Source: Fodinibacter sp963834965
GTDB lineage: Bacteria > Actinomycetota > Actinomycetes > Actinomycetales > Dermatophilaceae
NCBI GenBank assembly: GCA_963834965.1
Contig: CAWIEI010000023.1
Location: 124,001-188,000, forward strand
Direction of reading: 5' to 3'
Length of the DNA stretch: 64,000 bases
Shown: positions 51,590 through 61,156 of the stretch, piece by piece
Numbering within the stretch: the stretch's first letter is position 1
Layout of the letters: each line of letters opens with the position of its first letter
Notes under the pieces: generated by a model
Told to the model about the DNA's origin: nothing
What the model saw: the letters and a program-made list of their open reading frames with translations, nothing else
The model's database searches: none
Program-made: the position numbers and the translations under genes

Positions 51590-52741
51590 TCAGCGCTCCA
51601 CGTCGACCCGCTGATCGGCATCCGAGGGGTGCTGCGGTGCCGCCGGCAGCGTCGACCGGCCGGCGCCCGACATGGGCGTCAGCGGGCCCCGCGCCGCCTC
51701 GCGCAGGCCGGACAGGCCCAGGTCGTCGTCGCTGCCGCCGGTGCCGTAGCCGTCGAACGGGTCGTCCCAGCCGGCCGGGCGCTCGCGCCGCACGGTGCGG
51801 CGCCGCCGCAGCTCCCCGAACCACGCTCCGAACCGCTCGTGCAGGCTGCGCTGCTCCTCGTGCGGGTACAGCTCGCGGATGGCCGCGTTGGCGGCGGCCC
51901 CGATCAGCACGGCGATGGCCAGCGTATAGAGCCAGATCAGCAGCACGATCGGAGCGGACAGCGGGCCGTAGATCGACGTGGCCCCGTCGAGCGAGGCGGC
52001 GATCGTGCCGCGCACCACGAACGACGCGACGATCCACAGCACCATCGTCACGACCGCACCGGGGGCGTCACGCAGCCAGGGCGATCGGCGCGGTGTCGAG
52101 ATGTGGTAGAGGCTGGTGAGGCCTCCGACCGTCAGCAGCGTGACCAGCGGCCAGTACAGCACGATCAGCCAGTTCCAGCCGGTGGGCATGATCTCGCCGA
52201 GCAGGCTCGGCCCCAGCAACACGAGCGGGATGGTGACGATTCCCAGGGCGAGGGCCAGCAGGTACAGCGAGAAGGACAGCGCCCGGGTGCGGACGATGCC
52301 GCGCATGCCGGACTGGCCGTACATGATCGAGATGGTGTCGACGAAGACGTTGAGGGCGCGCGAGCCCGACCACAGCGACAGGACGAAGCCCAGCGAGAGC
52401 AGGTCGAAGCGCGGGCCGGAGGCGACGTCCTGGATCGTGGGGAGCAGGGTGCCCTTGATGACCTCGGGGGTGAGGAACTGCGAGGCGTAGGTGTTGATCC
52501 CGTCGATCACGGCATCGACCCGCACCGGCCCGATGATGTTCGCGACGTAGGCGACGCCGCCGACCAGCCCGAGGATGAGCGGGGGCAGCGAGAGCAACGC
52601 GAAGAAGCCCGCCTCCGAGGCCAGCCCGGTGACGCGGTAGCGCATGCAGATCCGGATGGTCGCGACGACGAGCCGGGCGAGCGCGAGCAGGCCTGGAACG
52701 CGTCCGAGCACCCGGCGCAGGCGCCGTCTCGCCTCGGTCAT
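51590..52741 (-). CDS. YihY/BrkB-family inner-membrane protein
   Basis: The 383-residue protein has six hydrophobic helices with family markers (LASEAGFFALLSLPPLILGLVGGVAYV, LWSGSRALNVFVDTISIMY, FVVRGTIAASLDGATSIYGPLSAPIVLLIWLYTLAIAVLIGAAANA) and a charged C-terminal tail. The family was once called RNase BN, but that activity is not supported; its role is unknown. The ATG at 52741 follows TACGGT by 7 bases, indicating a leaderless mRNA. It is divergent from the AidB-like gene with 32 bp between starts. Confidence 0.88.
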   Translation of the reverse strand: MTEARRRLRRVLGRVPGLLALARLVVATIRICMRYRVTGLASEAGFFALLSLPPLILGLVGGVAYVANIIGPVRVDAVIDGINTYASQFLTPEVIKGTLLPTIQDVASGPRFDLLSLGFVLSLWSGSRALNVFVDTISIMYGQSGMRGIVRTRALSFSLYLLALALGIVTIPLVLLGPSLLGEIMPTGWNWLIVLYWPLVTLLTVGGLTSLYHISTPRRSPWLRDAPGAVVTMVLWIVASFVVRGTIAASLDGATSIYGPLSAPIVLLIWLYTLAIAVLIGAAANAAIRELYPHEEQRSLHERFGAWFGELRRRRTVRRERPAGWDDPFDGYGTGGSDDDLGLSGLREAARGPLTPMSGAGRSTLPAAPQHPSDADQRVDVER

Positions 52742-52773
52742 GGTGCCAACCGTAACCGCCGTACCCTGCAGGG
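52742..52773. promoter_or_regulatory. Divergent leaderless promoters in 32 bp
   Basis: TACCCT (52762-52767) precedes the GTG at 52774 by 6 bases on the plus strand, and TACGGT on the minus strand precedes the ATG at 52741 by 7 bases. Each -10 therefore lies just upstream of its own start codon, and each -35 region would fall inside the neighbouring gene. Confidence 0.55.
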
Positions 52774-54426
52774 GTGCGGACCCACGTCGTCTCCAACGTC
52801 GTCCCGGCCCCCAGCGGGCTCCACGTGCTGCGCTGCGACGCGGCCCTGACCGAGGCGGTCGACCGCTGGGTGGCGCCCGCCGACCCCGCCGGAGCAGCCG
52901 CCCTCGACGGCCTGGGCGAGCTCGCCGGCACATCGGAGGTGCGGTCGTGGGCTGACGCGGCCGACCGGGTGACACCGGTGCTGCGCACGCACTCCCCCAC
53001 CGGCGAGCGGGTCGACGAGGTCGAGTTCCACCCGGCCTACCACCGCCTCATGGAGGTGGCGGTCGGCAACGGGCTCACGGCCGAGCCGTGGACCCGCCCC
53101 GCCGGCAGCGGCGCCCACGCCCGCCGGGCTGCCGGGTTCGTGGTGTGGTCGCAGGTCGAGGCCGGCCACCTCTGCCCCGTCTCCATGACCTATGCCGCGG
53201 CGCCCGCCCTCGCCGCCGAACCGACCCTCGCCGACCGCTGGATGCCGGGGCTCGCCTCGCGTGCCTACGACCCGGTGCTCGCCCCGATGGCCGGGAAGGC
53301 CGGCCTCACGGTGGGGATGGGGATGACCGAGAAGCAGGGTGGCTCCGACGTGCGGGCCAACACCACCGCGGCGTTCGCCACACCGGGAGGCCCGCTCGAG
53401 GGCGAGACCTACCGGCTCACCGGCCACAAGTGGTTCTGCTCGGCGCCGATGAGCGACGCGTTCCTCGTGCTCGCGCAGACCGGTGCCGGCGTCGGCTGCT
53501 TCCTGCTCCCCCGGGTGCTCGACGACGGAAGCCGCAACGACATCCGGATCCAGCGCCTCAAGGACAAGCTGGGCAACCGGTCGAACGCGTCGTCCGAGAT
53601 CGAGCTCGACGGTGCCTGGGCGGTGCGGGTCGGCGACGAGGGGCGCGGCATCCGCACCATCCTCGGCATGGTCGCCTCCACCCGGCTCGACTGCGTGCTC
53701 GGCTCCACCGCGACGATGCGCGCCGCCCTGGTGCGGGCGGTGCACCACGCCCGCCACCGCAGCGCCTTCGGCGCGTTGCTCGTCGACCAGCCGCTGATGC
53801 GCAACGTGCTGGCCGACCTGGCGTTGGAGAGCGAGGCCGCCACGGTGCTGGCGATGCGGCTGGCGCACGCGGTCGACACAGGCGAGGACGACCTGTCCCG
53901 CCTGGGCGTGGCGCTCGGCAAGTTCTGGGTGTGCAAGCGCACCGCGCCGATGGTGGCCGAGGCACTGGAGTGCCTGGGCGGCAACGGCTACGTCGAGGAG
54001 AACGGCCTGGCCCGGCTCTACCGCGAGGCTCCGCTGAACTCGATCTGGGAGGGCTCCGGCAACGTCAACGCGCTCGACGTCGTGCGCGCCCTGACCCGCG
54101 AGCCGGCATCCCTGGCGGCGCTGGGCAAGGAGCTGGCCCTCGCGCGGGGCCACGACCGGGTGCTCGACGCGGCGATCGACGACTGCGACGCCGCCGGCGC
54201 GCTCGCCGTCGGCCCGGACGCCCCGTGGGGCGCCCGCCGGCTCGTCGAGCGCCTCGCCCTGACCCTGCAGGCCGCGCTGCTGGTGCGGCACTCCCCCGGG
54301 CCGGTTGCCGACGCGTTCGTCGCGAGCCGGCTCGGTGGCGACCACGGCGGCACCTTCGGCACGCTCGGCGCCTCGGTCGGGCCGGATGCCGTGTCGCTGC
54401 TGCTGGAGCGCGCGCTCAGGGGGTGA
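52774..54426 (+). CDS. Acyl-CoA dehydrogenase, AidB-like
   Basis: The 550-residue protein has the acyl-CoA-dehydrogenase fold with the AidB signs MGMTEKQGGSDVRANTT (about 189-205), GHKWFCSAPMSDAFLVLAQT, RSNASSEIELDGA and YREAPLNSIWEGSGNVNALD (about 415-435), and family length (about 540). AidB is a flavoprotein induced by alkylation damage; its reaction is unsettled. The GTG start fits a leaderless promoter. Its end overlaps the convergent PPK2 gene by 11 bp. Confidence 0.88.
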   Translation: MRTHVVSNVVPAPSGLHVLRCDAALTEAVDRWVAPADPAGAAALDGLGELAGTSEVRSWADAADRVTPVLRTHSPTGERVDEVEFHPAYHRLMEVAVGNGLTAEPWTRPAGSGAHARRAAGFVVWSQVEAGHLCPVSMTYAAAPALAAEPTLADRWMPGLASRAYDPVLAPMAGKAGLTVGMGMTEKQGGSDVRANTTAAFATPGGPLEGETYRLTGHKWFCSAPMSDAFLVLAQTGAGVGCFLLPRVLDDGSRNDIRIQRLKDKLGNRSNASSEIELDGAWAVRVGDEGRGIRTILGMVASTRLDCVLGSTATMRAALVRAVHHARHRSAFGALLVDQPLMRNVLADLALESEAATVLAMRLAHAVDTGEDDLSRLGVALGKFWVCKRTAPMVAEALECLGGNGYVEENGLARLYREAPLNSIWEGSGNVNALDVVRALTREPASLAALGKELALARGHDRVLDAAIDDCDAAGALAVGPDAPWGARRLVERLALTLQAALLVRHSPGPVADAFVASRLGGDHGGTFGTLGASVGPDAVSLLLERALRG

Positions 54427-55474
54427 GCGCGAGCCGCTCCTTCTCCGCCTCGACGTCGAAGTCGGCCGCGGGCCACTTGGGGTCCATCGCCTCGAGCGCC
54501 TCGAGGAGCAGGTTGGTGACCGCGAGCCGGGCGTACCACTTGCGGTCGGCAGGCACGACGTACCAGGGGGCGGCCTCCGTCGAGCACTGGTCCAGTGCCG
54601 CCTGGTAGGCCTGCATGTAGTCGGCCCAGTGCGCGCGCTCGTCGATGTCGCCGGGGTTGAACTTCCAGTGCTTGTCCTCGCGGTCGAGCCGCTCGGTGAG
54701 GCGTTCCTTCTGCTCGTCGCCCGAGATGTGCAGCATCACCTTGACGATGACCGTGCCGCTGTCGACGACGCCCTGCTCGAAGGTGTTGATCGACGCGTAG
54801 CGGCGCTGCCACGTGGCGCGCGGCACGAGGTTGTGCACGCGCACGATCAGCACGTCCTCGTAGTGGCTGCGGTCGAACACGCCGATCTGCCCGGCCCGGG
54901 GCAGCGCGTTGCGGATGCGCCAGAGGAACCGGTGCCGCTTCTCCTCGGCGGTGGGCGCCTTGAACGAGGTGATGTGCACGCCCTGGGGGTCGACCGCGCC
55001 GACGACGTGGCGCATGATCCCGCCCTTGCCGGAGGTGTCCATGCCCTGGATGACGAGCAGCACCGAGCGCTGCCCGCCCCCCTTGGACTCGGCGAAGAGC
55101 CGCTCCTGCAGGTCGCCGAGCCGCGACTGCAGCTCGCCCATGACCTCCTTGCCCTCCTTCTTGTCCCCGCTGAACCCGGGCGTGGAGTGCGGGTCGAGGT
55201 CGGCGAGGACGAAGCCCTCGCCGACGCGCAGGGCGTCGCTCCAGGTGACCGGCTCGAAGGCTTCGTCGTTGCGGGCCTTGGCAGCCGCCGCCCGCTTCCG
55301 CTTCGCCTTCTCGGCGGCCTTGCCCGAGAGCTTGCGGTCGGGGGTGACCTCGGCCCGGGACGGCGCGCCGGCCTTGCCCCTGCCCTTGCCCTTTCGGGCG
55401 CCGGCGCCCCTGCCCTTGCTGCTGCTGTCCTTGGTGCTCTTCGTCGCGGCCTTGGCCTTCGATCCCTTGCCCAT
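54416..55474 (-). CDS. ppk2: Polyphosphate kinase 2 family protein with basic N-terminal tail
   Basis: The 352-residue protein has the PPK2 P-loop GMDTSGKGG near 142 and lid region FDRSHYEDVLIVRVH (about 190-205), HWKFNPGDIDERAHW, and WYVVPADRKWYARL. PPK2 enzymes phosphorylate nucleoside mono- or diphosphates from polyphosphate. Residues 1-70 are almost only Lys, Ala, Gly, Ser and Arg and look disordered; they could bind polyphosphate or nucleic acid. AAGGAT precedes the ATG. Confidence 0.9.
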   Translation of the reverse strand: MGKGSKAKAATKSTKDSSSKGRGAGARKGKGRGKAGAPSRAEVTPDRKLSGKAAEKAKRKRAAAAKARNDEAFEPVTWSDALRVGEGFVLADLDPHSTPGFSGDKKEGKEVMGELQSRLGDLQERLFAESKGGGQRSVLLVIQGMDTSGKGGIMRHVVGAVDPQGVHITSFKAPTAEEKRHRFLWRIRNALPRAGQIGVFDRSHYEDVLIVRVHNLVPRATWQRRYASINTFEQGVVDSGTVIVKVMLHISGDEQKERLTERLDREDKHWKFNPGDIDERAHWADYMQAYQAALDQCSTEAAPWYVVPADRKWYARLAVTNLLLEALEAMDPKWPAADFDVEAEKERLALTP

Positions 55475-55560
55475 CGCCGCATCCTTGCAGACCACCGGTG
55501 GTGGCGGGGCGAGGCCGACCGGTGCGCCGTGCGGTCGACCCGGCTGCAACACTCGCTCGC

Positions 55561-56307
55561 ATGCGCGTCCTCCTCGACCCCCGCCGCCCGGCGCACCCCG
55601 GCGCACGTGTCACGGCATCCGAGCTCGCCGGGCTCTACGCGTTCCCCCGCGGTCGGCAGTGGCTGCGCACCAACTTCGTTGCGACGCTGGACGGCTCGGG
55701 TGTGGGGGCCGACGGCCGCAGCGGCAGCATCAACACGCCGGCCGACAACCGGGTGTTCGCCCTGCAGCGCGACCTCTGCGACGCCGTGCTCGTGGGGTCG
55801 GGCACCGCTGCGGCAGAGGGGTACCAGCGCATCACCCCCAACCGCCGGCGCAAGGAGCCGCCGGCGCTCGTCGTCGTCAGCGGGTCGGCCCGGGTGCCGG
55901 AGGGCCTCCTGGGGCCGGTGGAGGGGCGTGGAGCGGGGCTGCTGGTGACGTGCGCCGGTGCCGGTACCGTCGGGCTCGCCGCTGCCCGTCGCACGCTGGG
56001 TGCGGATGCCGTGATCGTCGCCGGTGACGACTCCGTCGACCTCCCCGCGGCGCTCGACGCCCTGGCCGGGCGTGGGTCGCGGCACGTGCTGTGCGAGGGC
56101 GGCCCGACCCTGCTCGCAGCAGCCCTGGCGGCGGGCGTCGTCGACGAGCTGGCGCTGTCCCTCGTGCCGACCCTCGTGGGCGGCGACGGCACGCGGATCA
56201 CGAGCGGCGCAGCACTGGGCGGGGTGGGCGGCATCCCGCTGGCGCCGCGGCTGCTCGTCGAGGAGGCGGGCACGCTGCTCGGCCTCTGGCGCGTCCTGCA
56301 CGACTAG
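55561..56307 (+). CDS. RibD C-terminal-type pyrimidine reductase
   Basis: The 248-residue protein has the dihydrofolate-reductase-like fold of the RibD C-terminal domain: TNFVATLDGSGVGADGRSGSINTPADNRVF, DAVLVGSGTAAAEGY, CEGGPTLLAAALAAGVVDEL and LVPTLVGGDG. It lacks the deaminase half, so it may reduce a riboflavin intermediate or act as a stand-alone reductase. The ATG giving MRVLLDP has no strong ribosome site. Two hairpins follow its stop. Confidence 0.82.
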   Translation: MRVLLDPRRPAHPGARVTASELAGLYAFPRGRQWLRTNFVATLDGSGVGADGRSGSINTPADNRVFALQRDLCDAVLVGSGTAAAEGYQRITPNRRRKEPPALVVVSGSARVPEGLLGPVEGRGAGLLVTCAGAGTVGLAAARRTLGADAVIVAGDDSVDLPAALDALAGRGSRHVLCEGGPTLLAAALAAGVVDELALSLVPTLVGGDGTRITSGAALGGVGGIPLAPRLLVEEAGTLLGLWRVLHD

Positions 56308-56339
56308 GGACCGACGGCGCCTGAGCGTCGTCAGTCCCT
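56306..56339 (+). terminator. Hairpin at the end of the reductase gene
   Basis: AGGGAC-CGACG and CGTCG-(TCA)-GTCCCT form an 11-bp stem with one 3-base bulge, beginning in the TAG stop. Confidence 0.5.
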
Positions 56340-56351
56340 GGTCAGCCGGTT

Positions 56352-56385
56352 CCGGGCGGGCGGGCCGAGTGGCCCGCCCGCCCGG
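56352..56385. terminator. Strong bidirectional terminator
   Basis: Perfect 15-bp arms (56352-56366 and 56371-56385) around GAGT lie between two convergent genes, 3 bp past the subtilase stop. Confidence 0.75.
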
Positions 56386-56388
56386 GAA

Positions 56389-59300
56389 TCACTTCACGGT
56401 CAGTGTCTGACCCTTGCTGATCGTGCCCTTGACCACCGGCGTCGTCGCCTTCGGAAGGAGCACGTAGGTGCCGGCCTTCCTGCTCGACGCGTCGTAGGTC
56501 ACCGTGACACTGCCACCGGGCTGCGGCGGAGTCGTGGTGACGGTCCAGTCGAGGTTGGAGGAACCCACGTACGCCACACCGCTGGTGCCGTCCCGGTTCT
56601 CGGCACCCTGGCTGAGCCCGGCGCCGGGCGGGGCGGGGCTGACCGTGCCGTTGGCGATCGTCACGTTCTCCGTGGCGCCCAGCTGGATCCAGGTCTGGAA
56701 CGAGTTGGGGGTGTTCGTGCCGAAGAAGAACACGTTCTCGTAGTCGACGACGAGCCAGGAGGTGTTGCTGGGCGGGTCGTTGAGGACGCCGATCCGCACA
56801 GCCCCTCCCGCGGCCGGGTCCAGGTCGGTCCAGAAGGGCGCCACGATGTTGTTCGGTCGGCTTGCCGAGGGGATCGGCTGGGGGGTGGCGCTGATGTCCG
56901 TGCCGGTCCCGCCGCCGACGACGACGTAGCCGTTGGAGACGATACCGAGGGCCGTGTACGCCTCGCCGCCGTACTTGAACGACGGCACGGTGAAGTTGGT
57001 GATCGTGTCGTCACCCACGTTCGGAATCGGTGCGATCCCGAAGCCGCTGAGCGGAAGGTATCCGCCAACGGGGCTGCCGCCGGGCGTGATCGAGGTGATC
57101 TGCGGCGGAAGGGCCGGGGTGAGGGTACCCGACCAGGTGAACCCGTTGCGCCGGGCCGTCGCCGGGGCGCTGACCGCGCTGACGTGGACCTGCTTGCCGG
57201 CTTCCAGGCTGAGGTTGACGTCAGCCGGTACGGCGCTGTTGTTGGTCAGCGTCACCGCGCAGTGCGCGGCCTGGTTGCGGGTGAGGGTGGTCGGCGCGCA
57301 GGTGTGGGTCATCGGCACCGCGGCGTCGGCGACGTTCGCCGCGACCGGCAGCACGACCTTGGGCACCTTCTTCTCGTCCGGCGTCAGGGTGATCTGGCCG
57401 AAGCTCCAGCCGTCGGGCGCCGCTGTGCCGTCGATGGTGATGGCGATGGTGCGGCTCTTGCGCGGCGGCACGGTCACCGACTTCGGAGAGACGCTGATCG
57501 TCACGCCGTTGGTGGCCGTGGCACGGATCTTGAACTCCTGCGCCTTGCCCGTGACGTTCTGCAGGGTGCGGTGAGTCGTGAGCGCACCGGGCAGCGGGTT
57601 GGCCTGGATGCTCGGGAGGTTGAGGTCGACCCGGTCCTTCGCGTTGCCGATCGACTGCACGAAGCCCTCGGGGGTCTCGCTGATCGTCACTGCTGCGGCG
57701 ACGGCGGTGTCGACGCGCAGCGCGCCGGCACCTCGGTCGAACGGGTCGGCCGGGGTGACCCCGTCCTCCTTGAGCACGTCCTGCGTCGACGACGTCATCA
57801 GGGCCGACTTGATCTGACCGGGCGTCCAGGTCGGGTGCGCCGCCTTGACCAGTGCCGAGGCGCCGGCGAGATGCGGGCTCGACATCGAGGTGCCGGCGAT
57901 GGCCTGGAAGAGCTCTCCGGGAGGCCCAGCGGCCACATCCGTGGGCGTGGGCGTGTTACCGGCGAGGATCTGCACGCCGGGTGCGGTGATGTCGGGCTTG
58001 ATGAAGTCGGAGGACGGGCCGCGCGAGCTGAAGCCGGCCATCACGTTGCCGCGCACCTTGGCCTTCTGGCCGGCTGCCCAGGTCGCTGTCACGCCTGAGT
58101 GCGCGGAGAGGAAGGCCAGGAAGTCGGTGTTGGGTCCCTCGAGGTGGATGGCAGGCAGGAAGTGGTTGTCGGTCTCGGTGTCGCTGCGGGTGGGGTTGTA
58201 CAGGATCATCCCGCTCGCGCCGCCCTTGGTTGCGTTGAAGCCCTTCTCGACACGGCCGTTGGTGCCGCGCTGGCAGACGACGACCTTCCCGGTGAGCGAG
58301 CCCGGGCCGAACGGAGCGAGGCAGGTCGCGCCGCCGGTGTAGCCGGGCACGTCCACGGCCTGCACGACGGCGACGCCGGTGACCCCGGACGTGAGCGTCG
58401 AGCCCACCTTGGAGAAGGTCGCGCCGTCAGCAGCGGTCAGGGTGAGGGTGGACTGGAAGTTGCGGTCCGAGGTGGAGGCGCCGACCGTCGTCACCCAGGG
58501 CCCGGCGTGGTCGGTGGTGCCCGCCCCCGGACCTGAGTTGCCGGCCGAGGCGTTGACGCTGATGCCGGCCGCAGTCGCGTCGAGGAAGGCGAGCTCGACG
58601 GGGTCGGCGTAAGCGTTCGAACCGCCGCTGATCGAGTAGTTGATGACGTTCACGCCGTCCTTGATCGCCTGCTGGATGGCGGCGATCGAGTCGGACCCGA
58701 AGCAGCCCTGCGCCATGCAGATGCGGTAGGCGATGATCGACGCTCCGGGCGCGATGCCGCTGACCGGGCCCCGGTCGACGCCGAACAACGGCGCGTGCGC
58801 CACGGGGCCGCCGGCGGCGGTGCTCGCGGTGTGCGTGCCGTGGCCGTCCGAGTCACGAACCGAGCAGGGGCCGGTGCTGGTGGCGCAGTACTCGCCGGGC
58901 GCGGCGCCGACGTTGGCGAGGTAGGAGTCCAGGAAGACGTGGGCACCGACCAGCTTGTCGTTGCAGACGAACGGTGCCCCGAGCGCGGGGGTGCTTCCGT
59001 CGCCGAAGTCACAGGCGAACGGCCCACCGGCGGGCGTGGGGATGCCGGGGTCGACGAACGACGGGTGCTCGGGCCAGATGCCGGTGTCGAGTACTCCGAC
59101 GATGACCCCCTGGCCCGCCTTCCGCGGGCCGCCGAGCGCCGGCCACACCTTGGTGGCGCCGACGAACTCGGGGGTGGCGTCGGTCAGCGTGTGCTGGAGG
59201 GTGTCGGCCTGCACGGCCACCACGCCCGGAACGGACAGGAGATCCTTGGCCTTGTTCGCCGGCACCCGCACCGCGATGCCGCCGTAGGCCGAGCTGAATG

Positions 59301-59739
59301 ACGTCCCCACCCGGGCGGCGGGCACCTCGCGCTTGATGTCAGTGGCCGCCGCACCGAGGACCCGGTTGGCGTGCCTGGTGTACGCCACCACCGCAGTCTT
59401 GTTGTCCTTCAGCGACTTTCCAGTGGCGACGGGGCTCGTCGCGGCCAGACCGGGAACTCCGCCGGCGTACGACGCGACGGAGTCGAGGTCGAGCTTGACC
59501 ATGACGCTCACCGGTGCCGAGTCCGCGCGCTTCAGCAGCTCCGGGTCGCTCTTCGCCAGCCGCCCGGTCACCGACTTCGCCACCGTGAACTGCGAGACCA
59601 GCGTGGGCTGTGGTCCTACCGTGAAGCCCGATGGGTCTGGCCCCGAGGCCGCCGAGGACAGTGGGGCCGTCCCCACCACCAGGGCGACGACCGAGGTTGC
59701 GACGGCGGCAAAGCGGGCGGGAGCGGTGGAACGCGACAC
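56389..59739 (-). CDS. Large secreted subtilisin-family (S8) peptidase
   Basis: The 1116-residue exported protease has a signal peptide (about 7-30), an inhibitor-I9-like propeptide (about 60-170), and the catalytic triad: Asp in VLDTGIWPEHPS near 216, His in GHGTHTAST near 298, and Ser in AGTSMSSPHLAG near 619. A PA-type insert lies near 440-550 (CLAPFGPGSLTGKVVVCQRG). The C-terminal 400 residues are beta-rich Fn3-like modules. It would degrade proteins outside the cell. The GTG start has GGAGG upstream. Its promoter bears the shared palindrome at 59841. Confidence 0.93.
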   Translation of the reverse strand: MSRSTAPARFAAVATSVVALVVGTAPLSSAASGPDPSGFTVGPQPTLVSQFTVAKSVTGRLAKSDPELLKRADSAPVSVMVKLDLDSVASYAGGVPGLAATSPVATGKSLKDNKTAVVAYTRHANRVLGAAATDIKREVPAARVGTSFSSAYGGIAVRVPANKAKDLLSVPGVVAVQADTLQHTLTDATPEFVGATKVWPALGGPRKAGQGVIVGVLDTGIWPEHPSFVDPGIPTPAGGPFACDFGDGSTPALGAPFVCNDKLVGAHVFLDSYLANVGAAPGEYCATSTGPCSVRDSDGHGTHTASTAAGGPVAHAPLFGVDRGPVSGIAPGASIIAYRICMAQGCFGSDSIAAIQQAIKDGVNVINYSISGGSNAYADPVELAFLDATAAGISVNASAGNSGPGAGTTDHAGPWVTTVGASTSDRNFQSTLTLTAADGATFSKVGSTLTSGVTGVAVVQAVDVPGYTGGATCLAPFGPGSLTGKVVVCQRGTNGRVEKGFNATKGGASGMILYNPTRSDTETDNHFLPAIHLEGPNTDFLAFLSAHSGVTATWAAGQKAKVRGNVMAGFSSRGPSSDFIKPDITAPGVQILAGNTPTPTDVAAGPPGELFQAIAGTSMSSPHLAGASALVKAAHPTWTPGQIKSALMTSSTQDVLKEDGVTPADPFDRGAGALRVDTAVAAAVTISETPEGFVQSIGNAKDRVDLNLPSIQANPLPGALTTHRTLQNVTGKAQEFKIRATATNGVTISVSPKSVTVPPRKSRTIAITIDGTAAPDGWSFGQITLTPDEKKVPKVVLPVAANVADAAVPMTHTCAPTTLTRNQAAHCAVTLTNNSAVPADVNLSLEAGKQVHVSAVSAPATARRNGFTWSGTLTPALPPQITSITPGGSPVGGYLPLSGFGIAPIPNVGDDTITNFTVPSFKYGGEAYTALGIVSNGYVVVGGGTGTDISATPQPIPSASRPNNIVAPFWTDLDPAAGGAVRIGVLNDPPSNTSWLVVDYENVFFFGTNTPNSFQTWIQLGATENVTIANGTVSPAPPGAGLSQGAENRDGTSGVAYVGSSNLDWTVTTTPPQPGGSVTVTYDASSRKAGTYVLLPKATTPVVKGTISKGQTLTVK

Positions 59740-59812
59740 GGGGCCTCCGGCGGGTCTGGCCCGGACCTTGCCCGGGCACACCTGCGGCGACGAACAGCCG
59801 CCAGTGTCGCGC

Positions 59813-59858
59813 ACGCTATACCGGACCCCGTGAGCGAGAAATGGCCCGGTTGAGCCAT
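59813..59858 (-). promoter_or_regulatory. Palindromic site and -10 of the subtilase gene
   Basis: On the minus strand ATGGCTCA and CGGGCCAT (59841-59858) form an imperfect palindrome. GGGCCA is followed after 23 bases by TAGCGT (59813-59818), the same distance as at 15164-15209. The 238-bp gap between 59739 and 59978 holds nothing else I can support. Confidence 0.55.
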
Positions 59859-59977
59859 GGAAACGGCGTCTGCGAACCGCTATAAGCACCTCCTGCGCCG
59901 CGCAATGACGTTCATGCAGCCGTCAGGCCACGATCAGGCCGGCGACAGGCGGCGATCACCCGGCGTTCAGGCAGCGG

Positions 59978-61156
59978 TCAGCCCCCGGCGAAGCTGCCCA
60001 CGAGGTGCTCCCACCGGTCGGGCTCGGTGTTCCACTCCGTGCAGTGCCGCGCCACCTGCCACGGCGCGAAGGTCACCAGGTCGGGCCGGGCCCGGGCCAG
60101 CTCGCGCGAGGGCCCCCAGGGTACGAAGTCGTCGTCGGCGCTGTGGATGAGGAGCACCCCGTGGTGCAGCTCGGCGCTGCGGCGGACCCAGTCGGTGAGG
60201 GCCAGGTCGACGCTCTCGTGCACCCCCACGAGCCGGTGGCCCCACCGCCGCCGCATCATCGCCCGGGCCAACGAGCCGACGTGTGGGGGCACCCGGTGCG
60301 CCCGCGCGTGGTGGGCCAGCACGTCGCCCCAGTCGATGACCGGGGCATCGAGCACGACGCGCGAGACCAGCGTGGACCAGGGCGAGCGGTCGAGCAGCTG
60401 CAGCACGATCGCGCCGCCCATCGACCAGCCCATCAGCAGCACCTCGCCGGCCCCCCGGTCGACGGCGTAGCGCACCGCCGCCTCGACGTCGCGCCACTCG
60501 GAGAGCCCGAGGGCATAACGGCCGTCGGGCCCGGCCGGCACTCCCTCGTCGTTGCGGTAGCTCGGCACCAGGCAGGTCCACCCCTGCGCGAGCAGCGGCG
60601 GCATCGCGCGGATCGTCTCCTCACGGCGGGCGCCGCGCCCGTGCACCAGCACCGCCCAGCGTGTCCCCGGCCCGTCGGGCGGCGGCACCACCCACGCGGG
60701 CATCGGCCCCAGCTCGCCGGCATACGTGACGTGCTCGGTGGGCAGGTCGAGGCTCTCTTCGGGCGGTGCGCCGTGGAAGTAGGGGTTCCACCGCGCGCTG
60801 CCGGGAGCGAGGGAGCCGCGGTCGACGCCGAGCAGCTCGCGCTCGACCGTGCCGCGGGCCGGGTCAACCCCCACGACGTCACCCACCCGGGCGTGCCCGA
60901 AGCCGTCGTCGATCCAGAGCCCGTACCGCCCGGGCACCACCGTCTCGGGCGTGCTGCCCAGCACCACGGTCGAGGCTCCCGCGGCGTGCACGACGACGTC
61001 GTCGGGGCGCTGCCGGTCGGGGGTGAGCACCCGCCGGGCGAACCAGGCGGCCGCGGCGACCGAGCCGGCGCCGGAGGCCACCGCGGTGGTCGCCCCCACC
61101 GCGGCGCCCGCCACCGCCGCGCGGCGGACCCGGCTGCGGGCCGGGACCTCGGTCAC
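59978..61156 (-). CDS. Alpha/beta hydrolase
   Basis: The 392-residue protein has an N-terminal hydrophobic segment (about 13-38, possible anchor), then a serine-hydrolase domain: GWSMGGAIVLQ near 241, the acid in HSADDDFVPWGP near 338 and the histidine in ARHCTEWN near 369, with HGRGARREE as the oxyanion strand. It probably cleaves an ester or amide; substrate unknown. The GTG overlaps the ligD stop by 4 bp, so both are expressed together. Confidence 0.83.
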   Translation of the reverse strand: MTEVPARSRVRRAAVAGAAVGATTAVASGAGSVAAAAWFARRVLTPDRQRPDDVVVHAAGASTVVLGSTPETVVPGRYGLWIDDGFGHARVGDVVGVDPARGTVERELLGVDRGSLAPGSARWNPYFHGAPPEESLDLPTEHVTYAGELGPMPAWVVPPPDGPGTRWAVLVHGRGARREETIRAMPPLLAQGWTCLVPSYRNDEGVPAGPDGRYALGLSEWRDVEAAVRYAVDRGAGEVLLMGWSMGGAIVLQLLDRSPWSTLVSRVVLDAPVIDWGDVLAHHARAHRVPPHVGSLARAMMRRRWGHRLVGVHESVDLALTDWVRRSAELHHGVLLIHSADDDFVPWGPSRELARARPDLVTFAPWQVARHCTEWNTEPDRWEHLVGSFAGG

